Notes under the pieces: model-generated | What the model saw: the letters and a program-made list of their open reading frames with translations, nothing else | The model's database searches: none | What the model was told of the DNA's origin: nothing | Shown here: positions 23,244-30,330 of the stretch, piece by piece | Position numbering within the stretch: position 1 is the first letter of the stretch | Layout: each line of letters opens with the position of its first letter | Program-made: the position numbers and the translations under genes | Assembly (NCBI GenBank): GCA_031404455.1 | Contig: JANNHP010000363.1 | Span: 1 to 32,123, forward strand | From: JANNHP01 sp031404455 | Lineage (GTDB): Bacteria; Planctomycetota; JAJSAM01; JAJVHW01 | Length of the DNA stretch: 32,123 nucleotides | Direction: 5' to 3'

Positions 23244-24377
23244 ATGCGCAACGCCGCCCCCGCCGCAATCGTCTCGATCCTCCTGGTCCTCGCCGGACCC
23301 GGCCGTGCCGAGGATCCGCCCGCCGAGGAGGCCGCGAAGGCGGCGCCGGAGTGGACCGTCCCGCGGATCACGCACGGCATCGAGGTCTCCCGCGACGGCA
23401 AGTGGGTGGCGTGCCACGCCGTCGACAACGTCCAGCTCTTCCCCGCGGGCGGCGGAGACCCGGTGACGCTCGACTGCGGGAAGGACGAACGGATCGAGTC
23501 GTCGTTCACCTTCTCGCCCGACTCGAGATACGTCTGCGTGGCGGGCGCGGCCGGCGCCGCGGTCGTGAAGGGGCTGCCCGAGGACAAGACACAGTCGGTC
23601 TTCATCTTCCAGGTCGCAGCGCCCACGAAGCGGCGCAAGCTGGAGCTCGCGCTGAAGGCCGAGGGCCTCTCCTCGGAAGTGAAGAAGCTCATGGAGCCGA
23701 AGCTCCGCGGCATGAAAATGCTGTCGGGCTCGGTGCGCGAGTTCATCCCCCTCGCCGGCTCCCGCGTGATCTTCGACCGCGGCGATCTGGGTCTCACGAT
23801 GTGGGACCTCGCGACCGAGGCGAAGTTCGCTGCGCCGCCGGCGCTCGAGTCCTCGTTCAGTTGCGGGATCTCCGCCGACGGCGCGAAGTGCGTCCGCCTC
23901 GCCGAGTCCGCAATCGAGATCCGCGACGTGAAGACCAACAGGGTGCTGCAGAAGATCGCGACGCCGCCCCGGTCGAAGAAGGGCAGCTATGCCTCCGACC
24001 CGGTGCTCACGACCGACGGCTCCGCGGTCCTCCTCCTCCGGACGACATCCGACCCCGACAAGGCCGAGGACAGGGACGCGCTGAGCAACTTCAGCGCCGA
24101 GTGCTGGTCGATCGCCGAGGGCAGGCTGAAGTGGGAGGCGCCGGTCGGCTCCGCGCGGTACGTCAGGTGCCTGATGCCGGGGCCGTCCCACGCCGCGGCG
24201 GTCGTCGGCGACAGCCTCGTGGTCCTCGATCTCCGCGACGGGGCGAAGGTCACGAACGAGCTCGTGGCGAAGCGGGTACGGAGCGCGCAGATGTCGGCCG
24301 CGGGCGACGCGGTCTGGGTGGTCGTCGACCCCGGGACGCTGACGCGGATCGCGCTGCCAGCGCTCGAGGAGAAGTGA
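23244..24377 (+). CDS. Exported beta-propeller-like protein, function unknown
   Basis: This 377-residue protein begins with a signal peptide (MRNAAPAAIVSILLVLAGPGRA, cut before ED). The mature part is built of short beta-rich units of the WD40/PQQ-like sort: ITHGIEVSRDGKWVACHA, SFTFSPDSRYVCVAG, LGLTMWDLATEAKF, GISADGAKCVRLAE, DPVLTTDGSAVLL and SAQMSAAGDAVWVVV. A helical insertion rich in Lys and Glu separates blades 2 and 3 (about residues 125-165). No enzymatic motif is seen. A periplasmic or surface binding role is likely, but no partner can be named. It ends 28 nt before the next gene on the same strand. Confidence 0.7.
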   Translation: MRNAAPAAIVSILLVLAGPGRAEDPPAEEAAKAAPEWTVPRITHGIEVSRDGKWVACHAVDNVQLFPAGGGDPVTLDCGKDERIESSFTFSPDSRYVCVAGAAGAAVVKGLPEDKTQSVFIFQVAAPTKRRKLELALKAEGLSSEVKKLMEPKLRGMKMLSGSVREFIPLAGSRVIFDRGDLGLTMWDLATEAKFAAPPALESSFSCGISADGAKCVRLAESAIEIRDVKTNRVLQKIATPPRSKKGSYASDPVLTTDGSAVLLLRTTSDPDKAEDRDALSNFSAECWSIAEGRLKWEAPVGSARYVRCLMPGPSHAAAVVGDSLVVLDLRDGAKVTNELVAKRVRSAQMSAAGDAVWVVVDPGTLTRIALPALEEK

Positions 24378-24405
24378 CGGCCCGCCGCGCCGCGCACGCG
24401 GCGTG

Positions 24406-24987
24406 ATGTTCGGACGGAAGCCTGCGGCCGACACGGCCGTCCTCGTGGCCCTGCGCACGGGGCTGCGGGAAGCGGCCGCGTGGTGCGAACTCGCGCCGCG
24501 CGACGTGTCGCACGCCCGCGCGGCGGCGCTGTTGCCGACGACGACGGACGCCAAGACCGAGGAGACGCCGCTCTTCCGGATGCTCAGCGATCCCGTCGCG
24601 CTGATGACGTCGGTCGCGCGCGCCCGGCGCGACGCACTCGCCACCAGCGGCGCGCGAGTGCCGTGGATCGCGGAGTTCACCGTGTCGCGCGGCCGTCTGC
24701 TGCTGTGCGAGTTCTCGGCGAGTCTCTTCGACCGCGCTTGTCACGAGGAGTCGCGCGGCTTCCTCGACGAGGACGACCTTCCGCCGTGCGGCGCCTGGTG
24801 CGGTCTCGTCCCGGCGCGAGTGGTCCGTGCGCCTTCGCCGAACACCCTTCCCGCGCTCGTCGTCTGGATCCCGGAGCGCCACGTCCCCGATCTCGACGCC
24901 GCGATCCCGTGCTGTCCGACCGAGGTCAACGCGTGGCTCGACGACGTCGATCCGAAGCTGGCGCGCGCTCTCCTGCGCGCGGACTGA
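24406..24987 (+). CDS. Hypothetical protein, soluble, about 193 aa
   Basis: I do not recognise this family. The protein has no signal peptide or membrane segment. It is rich in Ala, Arg and Leu and carries several Cys (AAWCELAP, LLLCEFSAS, DRACHEES, LPPCGAWCGL, AAIPCCPTE), some of them paired in a way that could bind metal, although no standard zinc-finger spacing is evident. The coding signal is good: strong third-position GC and no competing frame with homology. A GTG lies immediately before the chosen ATG. It follows the propeller gene by 28 nt and precedes a membrane protein by 108 nt, so the three may be one transcript. Confidence 0.6.
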   Translation: MFGRKPAADTAVLVALRTGLREAAAWCELAPRDVSHARAAALLPTTTDAKTEETPLFRMLSDPVALMTSVARARRDALATSGARVPWIAEFTVSRGRLLLCEFSASLFDRACHEESRGFLDEDDLPPCGAWCGLVPARVVRAPSPNTLPALVVWIPERHVPDLDAAIPCCPTEVNAWLDDVDPKLARALLRAD

Positions 24988-25095
24988 CGAAGCGGCAGCA
25001 CCGGGCCCGACCCTCTTTTCCCGCCACCCGCCGGCCGCGTGAGGGATGCCGCGGAGCCGCGGCGAGGTTTCGTAGGCGGCGAGGAGGCCCGAGCG

Positions 25096-26184
25096 ATGGC
25101 GGACGACGGGACGGCGAGCGCGGGTGCCGTGCCGTTCGAGTCCCGCGGGAGCCGTCTGTCGCTTCGACGGCTGCCGGTCGCCTGGCTCGACCGGATCCTC
25201 CCCGGGCGTCCGGGCCCGTTCCTCGCCGTCGTCGTGGCGATCGCGATCGTGTGCTGGCTCGCGGGCCTCCTCCTCTCGGAGGATCGCGCGGCCTTCTGCG
25301 CGAGCCGCGAGTGGCAGGCCCAGCCGCTCTACTTCGCCGTCCACCTCGTCGTGGTGCGTCTCTTCGTCACGGCGTACGCCGGCGGATACCTCGACGGCTG
25401 CAGCGCGCTCCTGATGCCGCCCGCGGAGGCGGAGCTGAGATCGCGCAGGGTGCTCGGCCCGCTCGGATTCGCGGCAGCGCTCGTCCTCGCGGCGCCGCTC
25501 GCCGTGCTCGACGTCCTCCACGTCGAGAGCGCGCAGTTCGAGTCGGCGACGGCGTCCGGCCGCGGCGCCGTCAGCGCGGCCGACTGGCTCCTCGTGTCGA
25601 TGTGGACCGTCGAGTGGATCGCCAACGCGTACGTGTGGGTCGTGATCGTCGGCTTCCTCTTCGCGTCGATGCGGTCGCTCGGCCGGCACTCTTTCCGGGA
25701 CCCCGTCATGAAGGTCCTCCGCGAGCGGCAGTACCGGCCGTTCCTCCTCATGAGTTCGCGCGGGGCGACGATCGTCCTCGCGTTCACCGCCGCGAGCGCC
25801 CTCTACGTGCTCTACGCCAAGGGCGAGACGAGCGACTACCTCGGTCTCTGGGTGACGGCCGGGCTACTGCTGGCAGCGTTCGTCCCGCCGTGGATGCGCC
25901 TGCGCAACCGCATCGAAGCGCTCGTCGAGGCGGAGACCGATCGCCTCGGCCGTCAGGTCGAGGCGGCGATCGAGGACCCCGGCCGGCGCTCCGCCGACCC
26001 GCCGCCGGCGCGGACGATCGAGGAACTCGGCGAACGCGTGCAACTCGCGTTCTCGTTCCTCCGGATCGAGCACCTCGAGCGCCTCCACGAGGACATGGGC
26101 CGGTCCGAGGCGAAGGCGGTGGTCCTGCGCCTCCTCGCACCGATCGCGACGATGGCGTGGCGTCTCGCGCGCGGCGGCGGGTGA
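25096..26184 (+). CDS. Hypothetical multi-pass membrane protein, about 362 aa
   Basis: No family is recognised. About six hydrophobic segments are seen in the mature frame: FLAVVVAIAIVCWLAGLLL, LYFAVHLVVVRLFVTAYAGG, FAAALVLAAPLAVLDVL, YVWVVIVGFLFASM, ATIVLAFTAASALYVLYA and LWVTAGLLLAAFVPPWM. A cytoplasmic-looking C-terminal region of about 95 residues follows, charged and partly coiled coil (RNRIEALVEAETDRLGRQVEAAIED). ATG 25096 is preferred to the upstream GTG 25039 because GGAGG lies eight bases before it. The C-terminal helix could bind a partner; no catalytic motif is visible. Confidence 0.65.
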   Translation: MADDGTASAGAVPFESRGSRLSLRRLPVAWLDRILPGRPGPFLAVVVAIAIVCWLAGLLLSEDRAAFCASREWQAQPLYFAVHLVVVRLFVTAYAGGYLDGCSALLMPPAEAELRSRRVLGPLGFAAALVLAAPLAVLDVLHVESAQFESATASGRGAVSAADWLLVSMWTVEWIANAYVWVVIVGFLFASMRSLGRHSFRDPVMKVLRERQYRPFLLMSSRGATIVLAFTAASALYVLYAKGETSDYLGLWVTAGLLLAAFVPPWMRLRNRIEALVEAETDRLGRQVEAAIEDPGRRSADPPPARTIEELGERVQLAFSFLRIEHLERLHEDMGRSEAKAVVLRLLAPIATMAWRLARGGG

Positions 26185-26205
26185 ACATACGGTGACACGG
26201 TATGT
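26185..26205. repeat. 21-bp palindrome directly after the membrane protein gene
   Basis: ACATACgGTGaCACgGTATGT is a near-perfect palindrome (9 of 10 pairs) that starts at the base after the preceding stop codon. Its left 14 nt (catacggtgacacg, 26186-26199) recur exactly at 28451-28464, just past the following gene. It may be an operator for the downstream promoter or a repeat boundary. Confidence 0.6.
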
Positions 26206-26270
26206 CGCGAGGTGCTCGACGACGGCGACGGGCGAGCAAACCTCCGACTCCTCAACGAGCCGCACGGGAC

Positions 26271-26276
26271 TACAAT
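26271..26276 (+). promoter_or_regulatory. probable -10 element of the propeller/FN3 gene
   Basis: TACAAT matches the sigma-70 -10 consensus at five of six positions and lies 32 nt before the ATG at 26308, leaving room for GGGAGG before the start. No good -35 is seen at 17 bp, so activation by a factor binding the palindrome at 26185-26205 is possible but unproven. Confidence 0.4.
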
Positions 26277-26307
26277 GCGCCGAGTCGCGCACCGATCGGG
26301 AGGTGGC

Positions 26308-28437
26308 ATGACGTCCGCAGAACGACTCGTTGTCGCCGTCACGATCGCCGCGTCGGGACTCCTGGCGACCGGACCGTCGCGCGGGGCGGCTTCTCCCGCG
26401 GAGAGCCCGCTCCTGCCGTTCAGCACCCTCCTCGGAGGGTCCAACGCGGACGTCGCCGAAGCGGCGGCGTTCGGCCCGGACGGTGCCCTCTGGATCGCGG
26501 CGTCGTCCTACTCGACCGACTTCCCGGGCGCACCGAGGACGTCGGGAGCCGAGAACGGCGGAGACGCCGTGGTGCTGCGGTTCGACACGACGACGCGGTC
26601 GGTGCTCTCGGCTGCGTGGATCGGCGGCACGGGCTACAACTGCCCGGTCGCGCTGGCCTTCGACCGCAACGGGAACGCGTTCGTGGCAGGCAACACGCGC
26701 TACGGCGAGATCCCCGCGACGGTGAAGTTCGGCCGCACGAGGAACTGGTACACGAACGCGTTCGTCGCGCGCCTGCGCTGCGACGGTTCGGGGTACGCCT
26801 GGGTCGCGCTCCTCGAAGGAGCCACCGTCACGGGCATGGCGGTGACGAGCGACGGCGACCCAGTCGTCTGCGGATCGTGGTCGTCGAACGAGGCGCCGGA
26901 AAAGACCTTCGTCGCCGGCGACGGGAGCACGTTCGTCGCGCGGGTCAGGGCCGACGGCTCGGCGCTGGTCTTCTCGATCCGGATGGACGGCGACTCCGCG
27001 GACGCCGTCGGCATCGCGCCGGGCGGAGCGATCCTCGTCGCGGGTCACTCCCGATCGCCGGCGTTCGCGTCCGCGACACGACTCTGCGGCGACGCGGCGG
27101 GCGTGTTCGACGGATTCCTCGCGGAACTCGATCCGTCGGGAACGTCGGTCCGGCGCGCAACGCACCTCGGGCACACGATCGTCGAGTCGATCGCCGCGTC
27201 CCCGGACGGCGTGCTGCTCATGGGCAGCACCGAAGTCGCCGACTTCCCCGCCGCACCGGCCCGTCACGGCTCGCCGGGCGACCCCGGAGACGCCTTCCTC
27301 CTGCGGCTGGACGCCGACGATTGGAGGCCGCGCGCAGGCACTCTGTTCGGCGGCTCGAACGCGGAGTACTACCTCACGATGTCGCAGGCCCCCGACGGGA
27401 CGATCTGGGTCGGCGGATCGACCTCCTCCTCGGATCTCCCCGTGCCGGGAGCGTTCCAGCCGTCTCTCAGTCCCATCGAGGGCGGGTGGTTCTCGGAGGA
27501 CGCGTTCGCCGCCGCCTTCGAACCGCGGGACTTCGCGCTGCTCTACGCGACGTACCTCGGAGGCGACAAGCGCGAACTCGGGAACGCCATCACCGTGGCC
27601 CCGGACGGGGCGGCGTGGTTCGCGGGCGCGACAGGGTCCAGCGACTTCCCCCTCGTGGATTCCCTCCAGGGCCGCGCGTCGAAGGGCCCGGAGTACGACA
27701 TGTTCGTGGCGCGCCTCGTGCGCGGCGACCCGGCCGCGTGCCCACCGGAGCCGACGGCCTGCGTGGCCGACGCAGTCGGCGGCAACGCCGTGCATCTGCG
27801 CTGGGAGGAAGGATCCACCACGTGCACGGGCTTCACCGTCTCGCGCCACGGCGAGGAGGGCTGCCCGCAGGTCGTCCGGCTCCCTGCGGACACCACGGAG
27901 TGGGTGGACGACACGGTCCTGGCCGACCGTCGATACGACTACACGGTGCAGGCCGTCAACGACGCGGGCGGCTCGCCCCCGTCGGCGCCCGCCGAAGTGC
28001 AGACGCCGCCGACCGTGGACGTCGGGATCGATCGCGGCACGACGCGCTTCGTGCCGAACTCGCGCGACGGCGTTTCACGCGTGGACATCAGGGGCACGCT
28101 GTCGTTGAACGCGACGGCCACGAGCGCCGCGCTCGACCCTCGGCGCGACGGCATCGAGTGGGTGGCGGGAACTGACTCCGAGAAGGCGGCGCTCCTCTCC
28201 GTCGCTGCGGACGACCACCGATGGAAGACGACGAGGCGGGGCCTGCGGTGGAGCGGGCGTGCGGGTCGGCTGGCGCTCGACTCGACCACCGGGAGATACG
28301 AACTCCGAGTGCGCGTCGACGGCCGACTCGCGTTTCCTGTCGATGCCCGGCGGATGCGGGTCACGATCGGCCGGGACTCCGGCTCGACGTCGCCCGTCTG
28401 GCGGCCGGCCGGGGCTCGCCGCACGCGGACACCCTGA
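26308..28437 (+). CDS. Exported SBBP-like beta-propeller protein with fibronectin type III domain
   Basis: This 709-residue exported protein has an N-terminal signal-like segment (AERLVVAVTIAASGLLATG). A propeller of SBBP-type units follows, each running G-G-S/T-N then A-x-A-PDG then a beta pair: STLLGGSNADVAEAAAFGP, AWIGGTGYNCPVALAFD, TLFGGSNAEYYLTMSQAP and TYLGGDKRELGNAITVAP. Residues about 481-570 form an FN3-like domain (VHLRWEEGST, YTVQAVNDAGGSPPS). The last 130 residues are beta-rich without a recognised domain. It probably acts at the cell surface in adhesion or binding; the ligand is unknown. ATG 26308 is set by GGGAGG four bases upstream. The 14-nt direct repeats at 26186 and 28451 bracket the gene. 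Confidence 0.8.
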   Translation: MTSAERLVVAVTIAASGLLATGPSRGAASPAESPLLPFSTLLGGSNADVAEAAAFGPDGALWIAASSYSTDFPGAPRTSGAENGGDAVVLRFDTTTRSVLSAAWIGGTGYNCPVALAFDRNGNAFVAGNTRYGEIPATVKFGRTRNWYTNAFVARLRCDGSGYAWVALLEGATVTGMAVTSDGDPVVCGSWSSNEAPEKTFVAGDGSTFVARVRADGSALVFSIRMDGDSADAVGIAPGGAILVAGHSRSPAFASATRLCGDAAGVFDGFLAELDPSGTSVRRATHLGHTIVESIAASPDGVLLMGSTEVADFPAAPARHGSPGDPGDAFLLRLDADDWRPRAGTLFGGSNAEYYLTMSQAPDGTIWVGGSTSSSDLPVPGAFQPSLSPIEGGWFSEDAFAAAFEPRDFALLYATYLGGDKRELGNAITVAPDGAAWFAGATGSSDFPLVDSLQGRASKGPEYDMFVARLVRGDPAACPPEPTACVADAVGGNAVHLRWEEGSTTCTGFTVSRHGEEGCPQVVRLPADTTEWVDDTVLADRRYDYTVQAVNDAGGSPPSAPAEVQTPPTVDVGIDRGTTRFVPNSRDGVSRVDIRGTLSLNATATSAALDPRRDGIEWVAGTDSEKAALLSVAADDHRWKTTRRGLRWSGRAGRLALDSTTGRYELRVRVDGRLAFPVDARRMRVTIGRDSGSTSPVWRPAGARRTRTP

Positions 28438-28458
28438 CGCCCGGTCCGGTCATACGGT

Positions 28459-28477
28459 GACACGACACACGGTGCCA
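28459..28477 (+). repeat. left 19-nt inverted repeat flanking the toxin-antitoxin pair
   Basis: gacacgacacacggtgcca here matches, in reverse complement and with one mismatch, 29296-29314. The two copies enclose the antitoxin and toxin genes (28559-29208). The sequence overlaps the 14-nt direct repeat at 28451-28464 that is shared with 26186-26199. Confidence 0.6.
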
Positions 28478-28523
28478 CGCACGGCCATCGCACGCGACGA
28501 GTGCGTGCCGCCACCACGCGCGA

Positions 28524-28555
28524 TTGCCCCTCGTCTCACGTGTGCTACAGTTGTA
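28524..28555 (+). promoter_or_regulatory. toxin-antitoxin promoter with overlapping palindromic operator
   Basis: TTGCCC (28524-28529), a 16-bp spacer and TACAGT (28546-28551) form a sigma-70-like promoter, with TGC before the -10 as an extended element. The palindrome TACAGTTGTA (28546-28555) covers the -10, as expected for autorepression by an RHH antitoxin. Transcription would begin about one base before the ATG at 28559, so the mRNA is probably leaderless; no Shine-Dalgarno is present. Confidence 0.6.
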
Positions 28556-28558
28556 CAC

Positions 28559-28792
28559 ATGAGTACGACGATCACCATCCGCGCCGACGAACCCCTGCGC
28601 GAGCTCTTGGAGAAGCGCGCCGCCGCCTCGGGCAAGAGCCTCTCCGCGCTCGTTCGCGAGATCCTCGAGAACGCAGTGGCGGAGAAGACGGTGGGACGGC
28701 GGGCCGGTCATCTGAAGGCGCGCCTCAGTCTGCCGCCGAGCTCGCCCGATCCCCGGAGGAACGCCATCCGCGAGCGGAATTGGCGACCGTGA
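28559..28792 (+). CDS. RHH (CopG/VapB-like) antitoxin
   Basis: This 77-residue protein has an N-terminal ribbon-helix-helix DNA-binding domain: strand TITIRADEP, helix LRELLEKRAAA and helix SLSALVREILENAVAEK. The C-terminal tail (residues 45-77), rich in Arg and Pro, would wrap the toxin. RHH antitoxins neutralise the toxin and repress their own promoter; the palindrome over the -10 box fits this. The toxin start overlaps its stop by 4 nt (GTGA), giving coupled synthesis with antitoxin first. Confidence 0.85.
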   Translation: MSTTITIRADEPLRELLEKRAAASGKSLSALVREILENAVAEKTVGRRAGHLKARLSLPPSSPDPRRNAIRERNWRP

Positions 28793-29208
28793 AGGTGTGG
28801 CTCGTCGACACCGGGCCGCTCGTGGCCTACCTCGACGGCTCCGATCCCGCGCACGCGGACGTCGTCGCGCGAATGGACGCGTTCACCGGGCGCCTCGCGA
28901 CCACGAGTTCCGTCGTCACCGAGGCCATGCACTTCGTGGCGCAAGCGCCCGAGGGGCCGCGGCTCCTCGCCGACCTGCTCGTCGCCTGCGACACCGAGGT
29001 CCACGACTTCACGGACCCGGCCGGCCTCGCTGAGTTGGTCTCGCTCATGGAGCGGTACGCGAACGTGCCGATGGACTTCGCCGACGCGACGTTGGTGCTC
29101 CTCGCCGAGGCGCTCGGTGCGAGTGAACTCCTGACGCTCGACCGGCGGGGGTTCTCGACGTTCCGCACGCGCAAGGGCCGCGCGCTCCGCCTGGTCCTCG
29201 ATCGCTGA
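28789..29208 (+). CDS. PIN-domain toxin (VapC-like ribonuclease)
   Basis: This 139-residue PIN-domain protein has the four acidic residues of a VapC metal site: D7 in WLVDTGPLVAYLD, E45 in SVVTEAMHF, D96 or D99 in MDFADATLV and D118 in LLTLDRRGF. VapC toxins are Mg-dependent ribonucleases, often cutting tRNA or rRNA; the target here is unknown. The start is GTG 28789. The gene lies 278 bp from tRNA-Val, and inverted repeats flank the toxin-antitoxin pair. Confidence 0.88.
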   Translation: MKVWLVDTGPLVAYLDGSDPAHADVVARMDAFTGRLATTSSVVTEAMHFVAQAPEGPRLLADLLVACDTEVHDFTDPAGLAELVSLMERYANVPMDFADATLVLLAEALGASELLTLDRRGFSTFRTRKGRALRLVLDR

Positions 29209-29486
29209 CGGCGGGAAGCACCGTGCAGGGAACGAGCCGTCGGGCGGGCGGGGATGCGTACCACCTAGGGCGTCGGAAGGCCGACGACTCGTTCCTGGCA
29301 CGGTGTGTCGTGTCGCGATGTCGTGGGCGAGACGACACCAGCCGCCGCGCAGCGGCGGCCCCCTCAGCACACGGGACTTGCACGTCGAGTTCGCGCGGAC
29401 TGCGCCGCAGGCGCAGGAGCACGCCCTCGACGTCCAAGTCCCTCATCGCCAGAACCGCGACGACGCGCGCGCCGCGCGCGGAGGAG
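29209..29486. other. 278-bp structured non-coding stretch between the toxin gene and tRNA-Val
   Basis: No gene is supported. The stretch holds, in order, the right 19-nt inverted repeat of the toxin-antitoxin pair (29296-29314) and an 8-bp GCCGCCGC/GCGGCGGC hairpin (29341-29359). A 17-bp stem with one mismatch follows (29373-29389 with 29426-29442), capped by a 7-bp hairpin (29400-29416). Last is a 16-nt inverted copy of the tRNA 3' end (29435-29450). It could be a tRNA trailer, a small RNA or remnants of a mobile element. Confidence 0.6.
29296..29314 (-). repeat. right 19-nt inverted repeat flanking the toxin-antitoxin pair
   Basis: On the minus strand this reads gacacgacacaccgtgcca, matching 28459-28477 at 18 of 19 positions in inverted orientation. 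It starts 88 nt after the toxin stop. Confidence 0.6.
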
Positions 29487-29563
29487 TGGTGGGCGATGAG
29501 GGACTTGAACCCCCGACCCCCTGCGTGTCGAGCAGGTGCTCTAGCCAACTGAGCTAATCGCCC
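29487..29563 (-). tRNA. tRNA-Val (anticodon GAC)
   Basis: A complete cloverleaf is read on the minus strand. The acceptor stem GGGCGAT/ATCGCCC is perfect and is followed by an encoded ACCA. The D arm is GCTC/GAGC, the anticodon stem CCTGC/GCAGG, and the T arm GGGGG/CCCTC with one G-U. The anticodon loop TCGACAC gives GAC, decoding valine GUC/GUU. Position 33, almost always U, reads C here. The variable loop has five bases. The CCA end is encoded at 29487-29489. Confidence 0.95.
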
Positions 29564-29578
29564 ACGAGCGAGGCCGGG

Positions 29579-29606
29579 AGTCTACGCACGGTCCCGACCT
29601 CGACAA
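29579..29606 (-). promoter_or_regulatory. possible tRNA-Val promoter
   Basis: On the minus strand TTGTCG (29601-29606), a 16-bp spacer and TAGACT (29579-29584) give four of six matches to each sigma-70 box, and the tRNA begins 15 nt downstream. The spacing is reasonable, but the boxes are only moderate. Confidence 0.35.
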
Positions 29607-29679
29607 GCTTCCGCGCGGCACGGCCCGCGCCGGTGTCAGCCCCGCCCCCGACGTTGCCGCGCGTCGTAGACTCCGCTCC

Positions 29680-30318
29680 ATGCCGCTCCCGCGCGACCAG
29701 ACGGCCTACTGGGACGCCGTCGCGGACGAGAAGACGTTCTCGCACCCGCTCGACCCGGGCTGGCTCGCGGACGCCGCCGGGCCGGGCGCGCGGGTCCTCG
29801 ATTGCGGGTGCGGCTACGGACGGACGACCGCGGAACTCGTCGCGGCGGGACGTCGCGCGGTCGGGGTCGATCCGTCCGCCGGGATGCTCGCGCGGGCGCG
29901 GCGGACAGCGCCGTCCTTGCAACTCGTCCGCGCGGCGCCGGGCACGCTCCCGTTCCGCGACGGCGCGTTCGACGCGGCCACGCTCTTCGCGGTGCTCACG
30001 TGCACCCCGGACGACGACGCGCAGACGGCGCTCGTCACCGAACTGCGCCGCGTCGTCGCGCCGGGCGGCGTGCTCTACGTGAGCGATCTGCTCCTCGACG
30101 CGTCGCCGCGCAGCGTGGCGCGCTACCAGGCGGCGCGCGCGACGGGACTCCCCCACGGCGTCTTCCCGCTCGACGACGGCGCCGTCATGCGCCACCACGA
30201 CCCGGCGTGGCTCGACCGGCTCTTCGGCGCGTGGACGACGATCCGGCGGCGCGAGTTCACGGCCGTCACGATGAACGGGCACACGTCGCGCGCGACGCAG
30301 TTGCTGCTGCGGCGCTGA
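29680..30318 (+). CDS. Class I SAM-dependent methyltransferase
   Basis: This 212-residue methyltransferase shows the Rossmann motifs: motif I VLDCGCGYGRTT (39-50), an acidic end of strand 2 in AVGVDPSAGML, motif post-II in APGTLPFRDGAFDAAT, and motif III RRVVAPGGVLYVSD. This is the methyltransferase 11/25 (UbiE/COQ5-like) layout. The C-terminal third carries short strands and HHDPAWLDRLFGAW, which may select the acceptor. The substrate is unknown. It converges with the following gene, leaving only 12 nt between the two stops. Confidence 0.82.
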   Translation: MPLPRDQTAYWDAVADEKTFSHPLDPGWLADAAGPGARVLDCGCGYGRTTAELVAAGRRAVGVDPSAGMLARARRTAPSLQLVRAAPGTLPFRDGAFDAATLFAVLTCTPDDDAQTALVTELRRVVAPGGVLYVSDLLLDASPRSVARYQAARATGLPHGVFPLDDGAVMRHHDPAWLDRLFGAWTTIRRREFTAVTMNGHTSRATQLLLRR

Positions 30319-30330
30319 CCGGCGGCGGCG

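Noticed and set aside
25864..27849. 661-codon minus-strand frame
   Set aside because: It lies antisense to the membrane protein and propeller/FN3 genes and has no recognisable domain.
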